From an uncultured Clostridia bacterium (GTDB lineage: Bacteria > Bacillota > Clostridia > TANB77 > CAG-508), in assembly GCA_934167365.1 (NCBI GenBank), contig CAKPKU010000002.1, positions 1 through 56,833 of the forward strand: 56,833 bases of DNA. The letters are read 5' to 3'. Under the pieces are notes generated by a model. That model was not told the DNA's origin and made no database searches. It saw nothing but the letters and a program-made list of their open reading frames with translations. Of the stretch, positions 1-9,482 are shown one piece after another; positions within the stretch are counted from its first letter, which is position 1; every line of letters starts with the position of its first letter. A program made the translations under genes and the position numbers.

Positions 1-74
<74 letters not shown>

Positions 75-99
75 ATAAGTGCTCCCTAGAACGATTCTT

Positions 100-128
100 A
101 TTCTAATCTAAATTATATTAATTGTCAA
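100..128 (-). promoter_or_regulatory. Sigma-A promoter for tRNA-Gly
   Basis: On the minus strand TTGACA (123-128) is followed after exactly 17 bases by TAGAAT (100-105). The predicted start lies about 20 bases before the tRNA. Confidence 0.7.
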
Positions 129-165
129 TAGATTTTTTAAAATTTTTTAAAATAAAATATGTTAG

Positions 166-194
166 TTGAAAGCTTAATAAAAAAATGATAATAT
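166..194 (+). promoter_or_regulatory. Sigma-A promoter for addA
   Basis: TTGAAA (166-171), a 17-base spacer and TAATAT (189-194). It is back to back with the tRNA-Gly promoter and is followed by an AGAAAGGATGG ribosome binding site before the addA ATG. Confidence 0.6.
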
Positions 195-236
195 GTGTAT
201 ACAAATGATAAAGTAGAAAGGATGGTTTGATAATAA

Positions 237-3200
237 ATGGCTGAAGTTAAATGGACTAAAGAGCAACATGATGCAATATATGACAGCGGATCAAATATTT
301 TAGTTGCAGCAGCAGCAGGCAGTGGTAAAACAGCAGTTCTAGTTGAAAGAATCATAAATAAGGTTATTAATGAAAATGTAGATATAGATAAAATTTTAGT
401 TGTTACATTTACAAATGCAGCAGCTAGTGAAATGAGAGAGCGTATTTTAGAAGCTATTTATAAAAAAATGGAGGAATTCCCTGATAATAAAAATCTACAA
501 AGACAGGTTATTTTAATTAACAAAGCTAGTATTTGTACCATAGATTCTTTTTGTTTAGATATTATAAGAAATAATTTTTTTGAAATAGATACATCCGCTA
601 ATTTTAGAGTAGCAGACACAACTGAAATAGAGCTTTTAAAACAAGAAGTAATCGATGATATTTTTGAAGAAAAGTATATAAATAATGATAAAGAGTTCTT
701 AAAACTAATTAATACATATACAACTTATAGAGATGATGAGCCTTTAAAAGCCCTTATATTAAGCATTTATAGATATATTCAAAGTAGTCCATTTCCCGAA
801 GAATGGCTTAATAAAAAAGTAGAGCTATTTAACTTAAAAAACTCACTAAATGAAGATTTTTCAAAAACTATATGGGGAGCTATATTATTAGATTTTTTAA
901 AAGAAGAGCTCAATGATTATATTATAAATCTAAAAAAAGTAGGACAAGATTTAAATAAATTTGATGAACTTGAAAAATTCAAAATGGTAATTAATGAAGA
1001 TATAATTAATTTAGAATATATTAAGGAAAATTTAAACAATTGGGACAGTGCATATGAAAAAGCAAACAATATAAAATGGCCTAATTGGCCAACAGACAGA
1101 AAAGTAACATTAGAGCTAAAAGATGAAGCAAAAGGAATTCGTGACTTTGTAAGAAAAAAATATAATTCAACAATTTCAAAAATTCTTTTATATAATTCAA
1201 AAGAAGCAAATGAAAATATTTATAATATGTATGATATATTGAAATCAATCGAAAATATAATAATTGAATTTTCTGAAAGTTTTGCAAAAAGAAAAAAGGA
1301 AAAAAATATTGTAGATTTTAATGATATAGAACATTTTGCACTAAAAATATTATTAAAAAAGGATCAAGGCAAAGTTATTGAAACAGATATAGCAAAAAAA
1401 TATAAAGAAAAGTTTGTTGAAATTGCAATAGATGAGTATCAAGATAGTAACCTAGTTCAAGAATATATATTATCAAGTGTTTCTAAAGGTAATAATGTTT
1501 TTATGGTTGGAGATGTTAAACAAAGTATTTATAAATTCAGACAAGCCAGACCAGAGCTATTTTTAGAAAAATATGAAAAATACAATCTAAAAACAGAAGA
1601 TATACATATAGGACAAAAAATACAATTATTCAAAAATTTCAGAAGTAGGCAAAATATTTTAGATGTTACAAATATGATTTTTGAAAATATAATGAGTAAA
1701 CAATTAGGTGATATTTTATATGATGAAACCGAATTTTTAAATTTAGGAGCAGATTATAAAAATCCAAGCACAGATATTACAAACTTTGCAGGTAAGGCAG
1801 AGCTTAATATAATAGATTTAAAAGAGCCAGAAATAAATGTATTTAAAGATGATGATGATTCAGAAAATAATACTAACACAGAAAGAATAGAAGATGTAGT
1901 TTTAGAAGCAAGATTTGTAGCAAATAAGGTAAAAACATTATTAAATAGTGATTACATGGTGTTTGATAAACATACAAAAGATTATAGACATATAACATAT
2001 AAAGATATAGTAATTTTATTACGTGCGACTTCAGTAACAGCACCAATATATGAAAACGAATTGGCAAAAATGAACTTTCCAGTATTTAGTGATGTATCTT
2101 CTGAATATTTAGAATCAATGGAAATACAAACAATAATGTCTGTATTAAAGGTAATAGATAACCCGATGCAAGATATTCCACTTGTAACTGTATTAAGGTC
2201 AAGTATAGCAGGATTTTCAGATAATGATTTAGTAGAAATAAGAGCAAAAAATAAAAAACAGTCATTTTATCAATCATTAAAAGAATTTGATGGAAATGAA
2301 ACATTAAAGAACAAAATAGATATATTTTTAAACAACATAAAAAGATGGCAATCACAAGAAAAATATATGGCACTTGATGAGTTAATTTGGCAAATATACT
2401 TAGATACAGGATTTTATAATTATGTAACATTAATGCCAAATGGCGCATTAAGACAAGCAAACTTAAAAATGTTATTTGAAAGAGCAAAACAGTACGAATC
2501 TGCAAGTTTCAAAGGATTATTTAATTTTATTAACTTTATTGATAAATTACACACAAGTAGTGGAGATTTAACATCTGCAAAACTAATAGGTGAAAATGAA
2601 AATGTAATTAGAATAATGAGCATACACAAAAGTAAAGGTTTAGAGTTTCCAGTTGTTTATTTATGTGGAACAGGAAAGCAATTTAATATGCAAGACTTAA
2701 ATCAAAATATTTTATTACATCAAGATATAGGAATAGGTCCTAAATATATTAATAATGATAGAAATATTGAATATAATACACTTGCTAAAGAAGCAATAAA
2801 AATAAAAGCAAAAACAGAATCATTATCAGAAGAAATGAGAGTTTTATATGTTGCTTTAACAAGAGCAAAAGAAAAGTTGATAATAACAGGTATTTGTAAA
2901 GATGCAGATAAATCATTTAAAGAAAAACAAGAGCTAATTGAAACATATAAATCAGTAGATTCTACAAGAATAAATGAGTCAATTTTAAAAAGATATAAAA
3001 CATATTTAGATTGGATAGTACTAGTTTACTTAAATAATATAAAAAATGTAAAAGATTATATAGATCTAGAAATATATAAAAAAACTGACTTATTACAAGA
3101 ATTTGATAAAAAAGCTGAAAAAATAGAAGAGCGAAATATATATAAAGAGCTAGAGCAAAGATCTAAAAATGTTAAACAAGAAGATATTGAAAAAATGAAA

Positions 3201-3896
3201 AAAGATTTATTGTGGATATATGGTTACATGGATTCAGTAGTAATTCCTACCAAAACATCTGTAACCAAAATAAAAGAAATTGAGAATACAGAACAATTAG
3301 TAAGTTTAGAAGAGCTATCTGCTAAAAAAGAATTTAAGCAGGAAATAGCAAAACCGAAGTTCTTAAATGAAGAGCAAAAAATATCTAGTGCACAAAGAGG
3401 TACTTTAATGCATTTGTGTTTTCAACGATTAGATGAAAAGAAAAATTATACAAGATCAGATTTAGAAGGATTTGTTCAAGATTTAGTTAATAGAAATATT
3501 ATAACTAAATTAGAATCTGAAAGTATTGATATAAACAAGCTTGTCGATTACACAAGCTCAGCTTTATGGAATGAATTAAAAAAAGCTAAAAAAGTTTATA
3601 AAGAGCAACCATTTTATATTAATTTAAAATCAAAAGATATATTTGATAATAATACAGATGAAGATGTATTAGTTCAAGGAATAATAGATTTATATTTTAT
3701 AAATGAAAATGATGAAATTATACTAGTAGATTACAAAACAGATAAAGCTAATGAAGGTGATGAACAAAATTTAATTGATAAGTATAAAAAACAGTTAGAA
3801 ATATATACTAATGCTCTTTCACAGTCATTGCAAAAAAGTGTTTCAAAAAAATATATTTATTCAGTTTCATTAAATAAAATGATTGAATGTGAGTAA
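237..3896 (+). CDS. addA: ATP-dependent helicase/nuclease subunit A (AddA)
   Basis: AddA is the helicase-nuclease subunit of the AddAB (RexAB) complex, which processes double-strand breaks to 3' single strands for RecA and degrades linear foreign DNA. The 1219-residue length fits the family. An N-terminal UvrD/SF1 helicase has Walker A AAGSGKT (about residues 26-32). The middle holds VDFNDIEHFAL, an IDEYQDSN Walker B and a VALTRAKEKL motif VI. The C-terminal RecB-like nuclease shows GIID (D1151) and DYK (D1165, K1167). ATG 237 follows a good ribosome binding site; the ATG at 222 is closed by a stop. It is co-transcribed with rqcP 12 bases downstream. The usual upstream partner addB is not here: tRNA-Gly on the opposite strand occupies that place. 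Confidence 0.95.
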   Translation: MAEVKWTKEQHDAIYDSGSNILVAAAAGSGKTAVLVERIINKVINENVDIDKILVVTFTNAAASEMRERILEAIYKKMEEFPDNKNLQRQVILINKASICTIDSFCLDIIRNNFFEIDTSANFRVADTTEIELLKQEVIDDIFEEKYINNDKEFLKLINTYTTYRDDEPLKALILSIYRYIQSSPFPEEWLNKKVELFNLKNSLNEDFSKTIWGAILLDFLKEELNDYIINLKKVGQDLNKFDELEKFKMVINEDIINLEYIKENLNNWDSAYEKANNIKWPNWPTDRKVTLELKDEAKGIRDFVRKKYNSTISKILLYNSKEANENIYNMYDILKSIENIIIEFSESFAKRKKEKNIVDFNDIEHFALKILLKKDQGKVIETDIAKKYKEKFVEIAIDEYQDSNLVQEYILSSVSKGNNVFMVGDVKQSIYKFRQARPELFLEKYEKYNLKTEDIHIGQKIQLFKNFRSRQNILDVTNMIFENIMSKQLGDILYDETEFLNLGADYKNPSTDITNFAGKAELNIIDLKEPEINVFKDDDDSENNTNTERIEDVVLEARFVANKVKTLLNSDYMVFDKHTKDYRHITYKDIVILLRATSVTAPIYENELAKMNFPVFSDVSSEYLESMEIQTIMSVLKVIDNPMQDIPLVTVLRSSIAGFSDNDLVEIRAKNKKQSFYQSLKEFDGNETLKNKIDIFLNNIKRWQSQEKYMALDELIWQIYLDTGFYNYVTLMPNGALRQANLKMLFERAKQYESASFKGLFNFINFIDKLHTSSGDLTSAKLIGENENVIRIMSIHKSKGLEFPVVYLCGTGKQFNMQDLNQNILLHQDIGIGPKYINNDRNIEYNTLAKEAIKIKAKTESLSEEMRVLYVALTRAKEKLIITGICKDADKSFKEKQELIETYKSVDSTRINESILKRYKTYLDWIVLVYLNNIKNVKDYIDLEIYKKTDLLQEFDKKAEKIEERNIYKELEQRSKNVKQEDIEKMKKDLLWIYGYMDSVVIPTKTSVTKIKEIENTEQLVSLEELSAKKEFKQEIAKPKFLNEEQKISSAQRGTLMHLCFQRLDEKKNYTRSDLEGFVQDLVNRNIITKLESESIDINKLVDYTSSALWNELKKAKKVYKEQPFYINLKSKDIFDNNTDEDVLVQGIIDLYFINENDEIILVDYKTDKANEGDEQNLIDKYKKQLEIYTNALSQSLQKSVSKKYIYSVSLNKMIECE

Positions 3897-3908
3897 TGGA
3901 GGGAAAAT

Positions 3909-4145
3909 ATGAGATTAGATAAATTTTTGAAAGTGTCAAGAGTAATAAAAAGAAGAACAGTCGCCAATGAAGCGGCTGATAATGGTAGAGTATCTGTAAA
4001 TGGTAAGGTAGTTAAACCAAGTTATGAAGTTAAAGTTGGAGATATTGTTGAAATTCAATTTGGAGATAAAATATCAAAATTTGAAATAATTGAAATTCCT
4101 AAAGTACAAGGAAAAAACATGCCAGAGCTTATAAAAATCTTATAA
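3909..4145 (+). CDS. rqcP: S4-domain ribosome quality control protein RqcP (YabO)
   Basis: A 78-residue protein made almost entirely of an S4 RNA-binding domain: it starts MRLDKFLKVSRVIKRR and continues with NGRVSVNGKVVKPSYEVKVGD. This length and start are typical of RqcP/YabO of Bacillota, which binds the stalled 50S-peptidyl-tRNA complex with RqcH and supports alanine tailing. Hsp15 of Proteobacteria is the related, longer alternative. It lies 12 bases after addA behind a TGGAGGGA ribosome binding site, so it is probably translated from the addA transcript. Confidence 0.85.
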   Translation: MRLDKFLKVSRVIKRRTVANEAADNGRVSVNGKVVKPSYEVKVGDIVEIQFGDKISKFEIIEIPKVQGKNMPELIKIL

Positions 4146-4234
4146 ATAAAATAACACTAAAGTAAAGCAAAATTTTAAAATGAAATAAGAAAATATAATT
4201 AACAGGTAGAATGCATAAAAATTAGGTTACATAA

Positions 4235-4304
4235 TTTACAAATCTATAAACATATGTTAAAATATAGTTAAATTATTCTAGCCTAAAATAGGTTGCCCCT
4301 AGAA
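4235..4304 (+). promoter_or_regulatory. Promoter and 5'-end hairpin of the membrane protein gene
   Basis: TTTACA (4235-4240), 17 bases, TAAAAT (4258-4263) predicts a start near 4270. The first transcribed bases form a nested hairpin: TTCTAG (4276-4281) pairs with CTAGAA (4299-4304), enclosing CCTA/TAGG (4282-4292). The ribosome binding site AAAGGTAGATGAG follows at once. A hairpin at the very 5' end suggests mRNA stabilisation or translational control; I match it to no known riboswitch. Confidence 0.55.
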
Positions 4305-4325
4305 AAGAAAGGTAGATGAGATCTT

Positions 4326-5063
4326 GTGTTGAAAAAAGGTTGGAGTAGAATTTACAAAAATCTAGTACGCTCTAGTATAGCTGGTGTCATATACACTGTG
4401 GCGTTAAGAGAATGGGTCCCAGAAAATTGGCCACATTTTTTTAATTCTATTGTAAGTGCCATTGTAATAGCACTAAATGCAATAGATCCGGTATTTTCAA
4501 GTAAATCAGTGTTAAAACGGCAAGGAGTAGTGGCATTAATTTCATGTTTGGCATTAGCAATGTTTCATGAAATAGTTAATGCTATACCAGAACAATTGTG
4601 GTGGCAAAATGCAATGCTAGTAGCATTGTTAGGCAGTATTTTCATTATAAGATTTGAATCATTAATTCCATATGATAGGAATCTAAATAATGATATTTTA
4701 AAACTAAAGGATTTTTTTATTGCTATATTAAATTCATTAGGAATGTATAGGGCAATAAAGTGCTTTTTAATTGATGACTTTTTAGCAATATTATTCACAT
4801 CGACTATTATAATAGCTAGTATGACGAAATTTTCTAAAGACAATAAAGAGCTCTTTGATAATCAAGTGAAAATAGCAGTAATAGTAACATTAACTACTGC
4901 AATGTTTATAACATGTATAAGTTCAGAAGTTAATATATATATATTGTTAATTATAGGATTAGCTATTGTAAATCCGTTATTGACATATATGTTAACTAGA
5001 ATTTCAACTGATGAAAGTGAAAAGAAATCAAATGAGCAATCAGAAGAAAAAAATGGTAACTAA
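4326..5063 (+). CDS. Multi-pass membrane protein of unknown function
   Basis: I do not recognise this 245-residue protein. It has about six hydrophobic segments (roughly residues 38-53, 66-87, 92-110, 148-165, 180-198 and 201-222) and a charged Ser/Glu/Lys-rich tail (about 228-245) that is probably cytosolic. Translation starts at GTG 4326 or the adjacent TTG 4329, both served by the ribosome binding site just upstream. It has its own promoter and is followed by a strong terminator, so it is a single-gene unit. No catalytic motif is visible. Confidence 0.75.
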   Translation: MLKKGWSRIYKNLVRSSIAGVIYTVALREWVPENWPHFFNSIVSAIVIALNAIDPVFSSKSVLKRQGVVALISCLALAMFHEIVNAIPEQLWWQNAMLVALLGSIFIIRFESLIPYDRNLNNDILKLKDFFIAILNSLGMYRAIKCFLIDDFLAILFTSTIIIASMTKFSKDNKELFDNQVKIAVIVTLTTAMFITCISSEVNIYILLIIGLAIVNPLLTYMLTRISTDESEKKSNEQSEEKNGN

Positions 5064-5115
5064 AGTCATGCACGGGCAATGCATACTTTAGATAAGGAAA
5101 TATTATAATAAAAAG

Positions 5116-5150
5116 CAAAGCATAAAACAATATTTTATGCTTTGTTTTTT
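5116..5150 (+). terminator. Rho-independent terminator
   Basis: A perfect 12-base stem, CAAAGCATAAAA (5116-5127) with TTTTATGCTTTG (5133-5144), followed by a T run. It ends the membrane protein transcript. Confidence 0.85.
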
Positions 5151-5331
5151 ATATAATAGGAAAGTTCTACATATGGGTATAAATTAAATTAACGGTAAAT
5201 TTAATTTGTTTAATATTTTAAAGAAGGCGATTTCCTATTATATAAAAAGGCTTCGCCAAACATTGCACACAAAATTACTGCGTAATTTTGGCGCGCGAAC
5301 AATTTGACGCGGACTTTGTCCGCTATTGTTC
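5146..5331. repeat. Structured intergenic repeat, copy A (MITE-like)
   Basis: Outer arms form a perfect 18-base inverted repeat: TTTTTATATAATAGGAAA (5146-5163) against its complement at 5231-5248. Downstream are AAAATTAC/GTAATTTT (5271-5289) and a double stem in which GAACAAT (5297-5303) and ATTGTTC (5325-5331) enclose GCGGAC/GTCCGC (5309-5323). A diverged copy with the same order of blocks lies at 10858-11030, also directly behind a terminator. There is no coding capacity. Confidence 0.6.
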
Positions 5332-5494
5332 TAATAGAATTTAAAATCAAAATATAAATTAACTTAACAATTAAACATATATAAAGATAGAGATTTTTAC
5401 TACAATATATAAAATGCATTGCAAAATATTTTATATATTATTATAATAGTAAAATACTAATTCAAAAATAAAAATAGATAAATATAAAAACAAG

Positions 5495-5523
5495 TTGACA
5501 AAACAGTTAAATAATATTAAAAT
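5495..5523 (+). promoter_or_regulatory. Promoter of the tyrS T-box transcript
   Basis: TTGACA (5495-5500), 17 bases, TAAAAT (5518-5523). Transcription would start near 5530, leaving a leader of about 350 bases before tyrS. Confidence 0.65.
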
Positions 5524-5529
5524 GTAGAA

Positions 5530-5762
5530 AATTTAATTAACTATGTAAAAAGACGAAAAGTAGAATTTTAAAATTCAAAATAAAGAGAGATAATGCAAGG
5601 TGGAAATTATCAGAATTTAAAATTTGAATTACACATCTTATAGTAGTTACGTTTAAGATTACGAAAATCTAAACAAGGCAAAGTTTAAATAAAAATTTTG
5701 TAAATAAAGGTGGTACCACGAGCTAATTCGTCCTTTAATCAGGATCAATTAGCTCTTTTTGA
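5530..5762 (+). promoter_or_regulatory. Tyrosine T-box leader with attenuator
   Basis: The T-box core AAAGGTGGTACCACG lies at about 5706-5720. The antiterminator half GAGCTAATT also forms a terminator with AATTAGCTC followed by T5, near 5720-5760. A TAC triplet at 5630-5632 (context GAATTACAC) is a plausible tyrosine specifier codon in stem I. Uncharged tRNA-Tyr would stabilise the antiterminator and allow read-through into tyrS and the genes behind it. The T-box identity is certain; the exact specifier position is inferred. Confidence 0.9.
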
Positions 5763-5881
5763 TTTTTGTAATTAAAAAAGTTAAATGAAAGAATTATTAA
5801 AAAATTAATAGTAAAAATTGCATTAATATTTTTAATAATAAAAACAATCATCAAAATCCAAAAACAATAGGAGGAATATTT

Positions 5882-7045
5882 ATGGAAGGATTAGATTTAA
5901 TTAAAAGAAAAGCAGTTCAAATCATTTCAGAAGAAGATTTAGAACAAAAACTAAAATCAGGAAAAAAATTAACAATAAAATTAGGAGCTGATCCAAGTAG
6001 ACCAGACTTACATTTAGGTCATACAGTAGTTTTAAGAGCATTACAAACATTTCAAAAAATGGGACATGAGGTTGTATTTATAATAGGAGACTATACTGCA
6101 ATGATAGGAGATCCAACAGGAAAAAGCAAAACTCGACCAGCACTAACATATGAACAAGCACATAATGCAGGAGAAAGTTATTTCAAACAAGTAACAAAAA
6201 TACTAGATCCAGAAAAAACAAGAATAGTATACAATTCAGAGTGGTTATCAAAATTAGACTTAAAAGATGTTTTAGGATTAGCAAGTAAATACACAGTAGC
6301 AAGAATGCTTGAAAGAGATGATTTCAAAAAAAGATACGAAAATAATCAACCATTAAGTATGCATGAAATGTTTTACCCATTAATGCAAGGATATGATTCA
6401 GTAGCTTTAAATGCAGATATTGAAATTGGAGGAACAGATCAAACATTTAACTTAATAGTAGGAAGAGAGCTTCAAAAAAATTACGATCAAGATCCACAAG
6501 TAGTAATAACATTTCCACTTTTAGTAGGATTAGATGGAAAAGAAAAAATGAGTAAATCATTAGACAATTATATAGGAATTGATGAACCAGCAGAAAAAAT
6601 GTATGAAAAAGCAATGAAAATACCAGATGAGGTTTTATTTGACTATTTTAAATTAACAACAGATATTGATTTAACAGAAGCACAAAACATAATAAAAGAA
6701 GATATAATAAAAGCACATAAAGTATATGCAGAAGAAATAATAAAGATGTATCATGGAGAAGAATTTATATCATCAGCAGAAGAGCGATATAATAAAGTAG
6801 CCAAGGGTGGAATTCCAGAAAATATAAAAGAGGTAAATTTAAGTAATGAATCACAAGAAATGAAACTATGTGATATATTAACAAAAGTAGGTTTTGCATC
6901 TTCAAAAAGTGAAGCAAGAAGAATGATACAAGGTAATGGAGTAAAAGTAAATTCAGAAGTAATAAATGATATAAATGCAAATATAGATTTAAAAGGAGAA
7001 GTTATTGTTCAATTTGGAAAAAATAAATTTATAAAGGTCGTTTAA
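5882..7045 (+). CDS. tyrS: Tyrosyl-tRNA synthetase (TyrZ-like type)
   Basis: It charges tRNA-Tyr with tyrosine in the cytosol. This 387-residue class I synthetase has the HLGH signature (residues 44-47), the KMSKS loop (222-226) and a C-terminal S4 domain (about 325-385, starting near MKLCDILTKVGFASSKSEARR). An intact KMSKS and the LGADPSRPDLHLGH context resemble the TyrZ subgroup rather than the KFGKT-type TyrS. The start follows AGGAGGAATATTT. It is first in a four-gene operon controlled by the Tyr T-box; the next gene begins 14 bases later. Confidence 0.95.
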   Translation: MEGLDLIKRKAVQIISEEDLEQKLKSGKKLTIKLGADPSRPDLHLGHTVVLRALQTFQKMGHEVVFIIGDYTAMIGDPTGKSKTRPALTYEQAHNAGESYFKQVTKILDPEKTRIVYNSEWLSKLDLKDVLGLASKYTVARMLERDDFKKRYENNQPLSMHEMFYPLMQGYDSVALNADIEIGGTDQTFNLIVGRELQKNYDQDPQVVITFPLLVGLDGKEKMSKSLDNYIGIDEPAEKMYEKAMKIPDEVLFDYFKLTTDIDLTEAQNIIKEDIIKAHKVYAEEIIKMYHGEEFISSAEERYNKVAKGGIPENIKEVNLSNESQEMKLCDILTKVGFASSKSEARRMIQGNGVKVNSEVINDINANIDLKGEVIVQFGKNKFIKVV

Positions 7046-7059
7046 TGAGGTGAAATTTT

Positions 7060-8544
7060 ATGAAAAAATTTACAATAAAAAACATACATATGATTGTTAT
7101 AATAATAGGAATATTATTCAATGGAATAGGAATTTTTCATAATACTATATGGCTTGATGAATGTTATTCCGTAGGAATGGCAAGGCACAATATAGTAGAT
7201 ATATGGAATATTGGAGGGCATGATGTACATCCAGTACTATATTATTGGATATTAAGTGGAATAAATGTAATATCAGGAGGAAGTATAATAGCATATAGAA
7301 TCTTTTCATTAATATGTATAGCATTATTAGGAATATTAGGATATACACATATTAGAAAGGATTTTGGAGAAAAAACAGGATTATTATTTTCATTTTTTAC
7401 CTATTTTCTTCCAACAGTATGCACATTTGCAAATGATATAAGAATGTATGCATTAGCAATTCTATTAGTAACAATATTAGCAATATATGGTTATAGAATA
7501 TTTAAAGGTGATACATCATGGAAGAATTGGATAATTTTTGAGTTAACAAGTTTAGCATGTATATATGTTCATTATTATGGACTAATGGCAGCAGGAATAA
7601 TAAATTTAGTAATGTTAATAAATTTTATAAAAAATGGAAGAAAACAATCAAGAACAAGAATAATATTATTTGGAATAATACAATTTTTATTATATGTTCC
7701 ATGGATATTATATTTTATAGGACAAATAAAACATGTATCAAAAGGATTTTGGATAGGATTTGAATTTCCAAACACCTTAATGGAATTGTTAAGTTTCCAA
7801 TTTATAGGAAATATTAATTATTATATAGGATTTGCATTTTCAATAATTCTGTATATATATTTGGGAGTAAAACTACATAAAATCAATAAAAATAAGGAAA
7901 ATATTTTACCAGTAAAATTATCAATAGGAATATATATAGCAGTAATAATAGCAGCATTAATAGTTACACTTTGTGCAAAAACTTCAATATTATATTATCG
8001 TTACTTATTTGTAGTAACTGGACTATATATATTTACATTAAGTTTTATAATATCAAGAGAGCAAAATAAGAAAATAATAGCAATAATATGTTTAATAACG
8101 ATAATTTTAGGTATAGCAAGCAATATTGTTATGATAAAAAATAATTATAGTAAAGACAATCCAAAACCAATTGAATATATGCAATCACAAATTCAAGAGG
8201 GAGATTTTATTGTATATAAAAGTATAGGAGTAGGATCAGTAATAGCAGTAAACTTTCCAAATAATTCACAATACTTTTACAACGAAGAAGATTGGGGAGT
8301 AGTAGAAGCATATAAAGCATTTTCCCCACAAATGGAAACATGGATAAATGATGATTTTATGAATAACTTGTCAGGTAGAATATGGGTAATAGATGAAATG
8401 AGTGATGCTTGCTATGAACAATTATTTAATAACGATAATTATAAATTTATAAGCCGAGAAACATTTCAAACAAAATATCAAAACTACTATTATATCATAA
8501 CATTAGTAGAAAAGAATAAGGTGCCCGAAGATAATATAAATTAG
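7060..8544 (+). CDS. GT39/ArnT-like integral membrane glycosyltransferase
   Basis: A 494-residue polytopic membrane protein. The N terminus has a first membrane span followed by WLDE (D33, E34), the acidic pair of the GT-C fold in PMT/ArnT-like enzymes. HDVHPVLYYWIL follows near residues 59-71, then many further spans and an extracytoplasmic C-terminal part of about 130 residues. Such enzymes transfer sugars from polyprenyl-phosphate carriers outside the membrane; the substrate cannot be read from the sequence. It sits in the tyrS operon, 11 bases before the CPBP gene and close to uppP, which fits lipid-carrier-dependent envelope work. Confidence 0.8.
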   Translation: MKKFTIKNIHMIVIIIGILFNGIGIFHNTIWLDECYSVGMARHNIVDIWNIGGHDVHPVLYYWILSGINVISGGSIIAYRIFSLICIALLGILGYTHIRKDFGEKTGLLFSFFTYFLPTVCTFANDIRMYALAILLVTILAIYGYRIFKGDTSWKNWIIFELTSLACIYVHYYGLMAAGIINLVMLINFIKNGRKQSRTRIILFGIIQFLLYVPWILYFIGQIKHVSKGFWIGFEFPNTLMELLSFQFIGNINYYIGFAFSIILYIYLGVKLHKINKNKENILPVKLSIGIYIAVIIAALIVTLCAKTSILYYRYLFVVTGLYIFTLSFIISREQNKKIIAIICLITIILGIASNIVMIKNNYSKDNPKPIEYMQSQIQEGDFIVYKSIGVGSVIAVNFPNNSQYFYNEEDWGVVEAYKAFSPQMETWINDDFMNNLSGRIWVIDEMSDACYEQLFNNDNYKFISRETFQTKYQNYYYIITLVEKNKVPEDNIN

Positions 8545-8555
8545 GAGAAGTTTAT

Positions 8556-9455
8556 ATGAATGAAAATATGTTGAAACAAAAGAGAATAATTGGATTTTCA
8601 TTAGGTATATTTTTAATAATAGTAGAACTCGTGGCATTTGCTATATCATTTGTATTAAAAAAGATGAATATAATAACACAAAATAACATCAATTTAGTAA
8701 CATATATTATAAATGCTATATCAATATATGTTATAGGTTATGGAATATTAAAAGTAACACTAAGAAATATAGAAACATCACCTAAAAAAGAAAAAACAAA
8801 AATAAGATTTTCAGAAATTTTATTGTTGATATGCATAACAATAGGAAGTGGACAAATTGTTAATATCATAACACAAATAATAATTAGCTCTTTTAAAATG
8901 TTATTTAACATTCAAATAAATAATAATGTAACGAATTTATTACAAGAATCAAATCCACTATATATGATAATATTCGCAGCAATATTAGGACCAATAATGG
9001 AAGAGCTAATATTTAGAAAAACACTTATGGAAAAATTAAGAATATATGGTGATAAAACTGCAATAATATATACTTCAATTGCATTTGGATTATTTCATTG
9101 TAATTTGGCGCAAATACCATATGCAATTGCAGTGGGTTGTATATTAGGATATGCAAAAGTAAAAACAAATAGTATAATAGTACCAATATTACTACATATC
9201 ATAATAAATAGTTTAAGTGTAATATTAATGATAGCTCTTAAAAGAACATCATGGATAGCTATGATTTTAATAATGTTATTTATTTTAACATGTGTAGTAT
9301 TAACATTGGTTTTTATACCTATAAAATTAAGTAAAAAGGAAGTACAAATAGAAAATGAAAGTAATTATGAAAAAAAGGGCTTATATAAAAATATAGGTTA
9401 TATTTTTTCAGTAATAGCAATAGTAATAATAACAATAGTATCATCTATTGGATAA
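8556..9455 (+). CDS. CPBP family intramembrane metalloprotease
   Basis: A 299-residue membrane protein of the CPBP/Rce1 (Abi) family. The three signature motifs are present: EELIFR (E149, E150, R154), FGLFH (H181) and HIIIN (H214, N218). Family members cut substrates within the membrane, for example in bacteriocin self-immunity or protein maturation; no substrate is evident here. It is the third gene of the tyrS operon, 27 bases before uppP. A charged loop and one more span follow the catalytic core. Confidence 0.85.
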   Translation: MNENMLKQKRIIGFSLGIFLIIVELVAFAISFVLKKMNIITQNNINLVTYIINAISIYVIGYGILKVTLRNIETSPKKEKTKIRFSEILLLICITIGSGQIVNIITQIIISSFKMLFNIQINNNVTNLLQESNPLYMIIFAAILGPIMEELIFRKTLMEKLRIYGDKTAIIYTSIAFGLFHCNLAQIPYAIAVGCILGYAKVKTNSIIVPILLHIIINSLSVILMIALKRTSWIAMILIMLFILTCVVLTLVFIPIKLSKKEVQIENESNYEKKGLYKNIGYIFSVIAIVIITIVSSIG

Positions 9456-9482
9456 AAAAGTAAATGGAGGAAAGAATAAAAA

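Noticed and set aside
5210..5419. 69-residue minus-strand ORF
   Set aside because: It lies entirely within and beyond the structured repeat copy A, with inverted repeats and no ribosome binding site.
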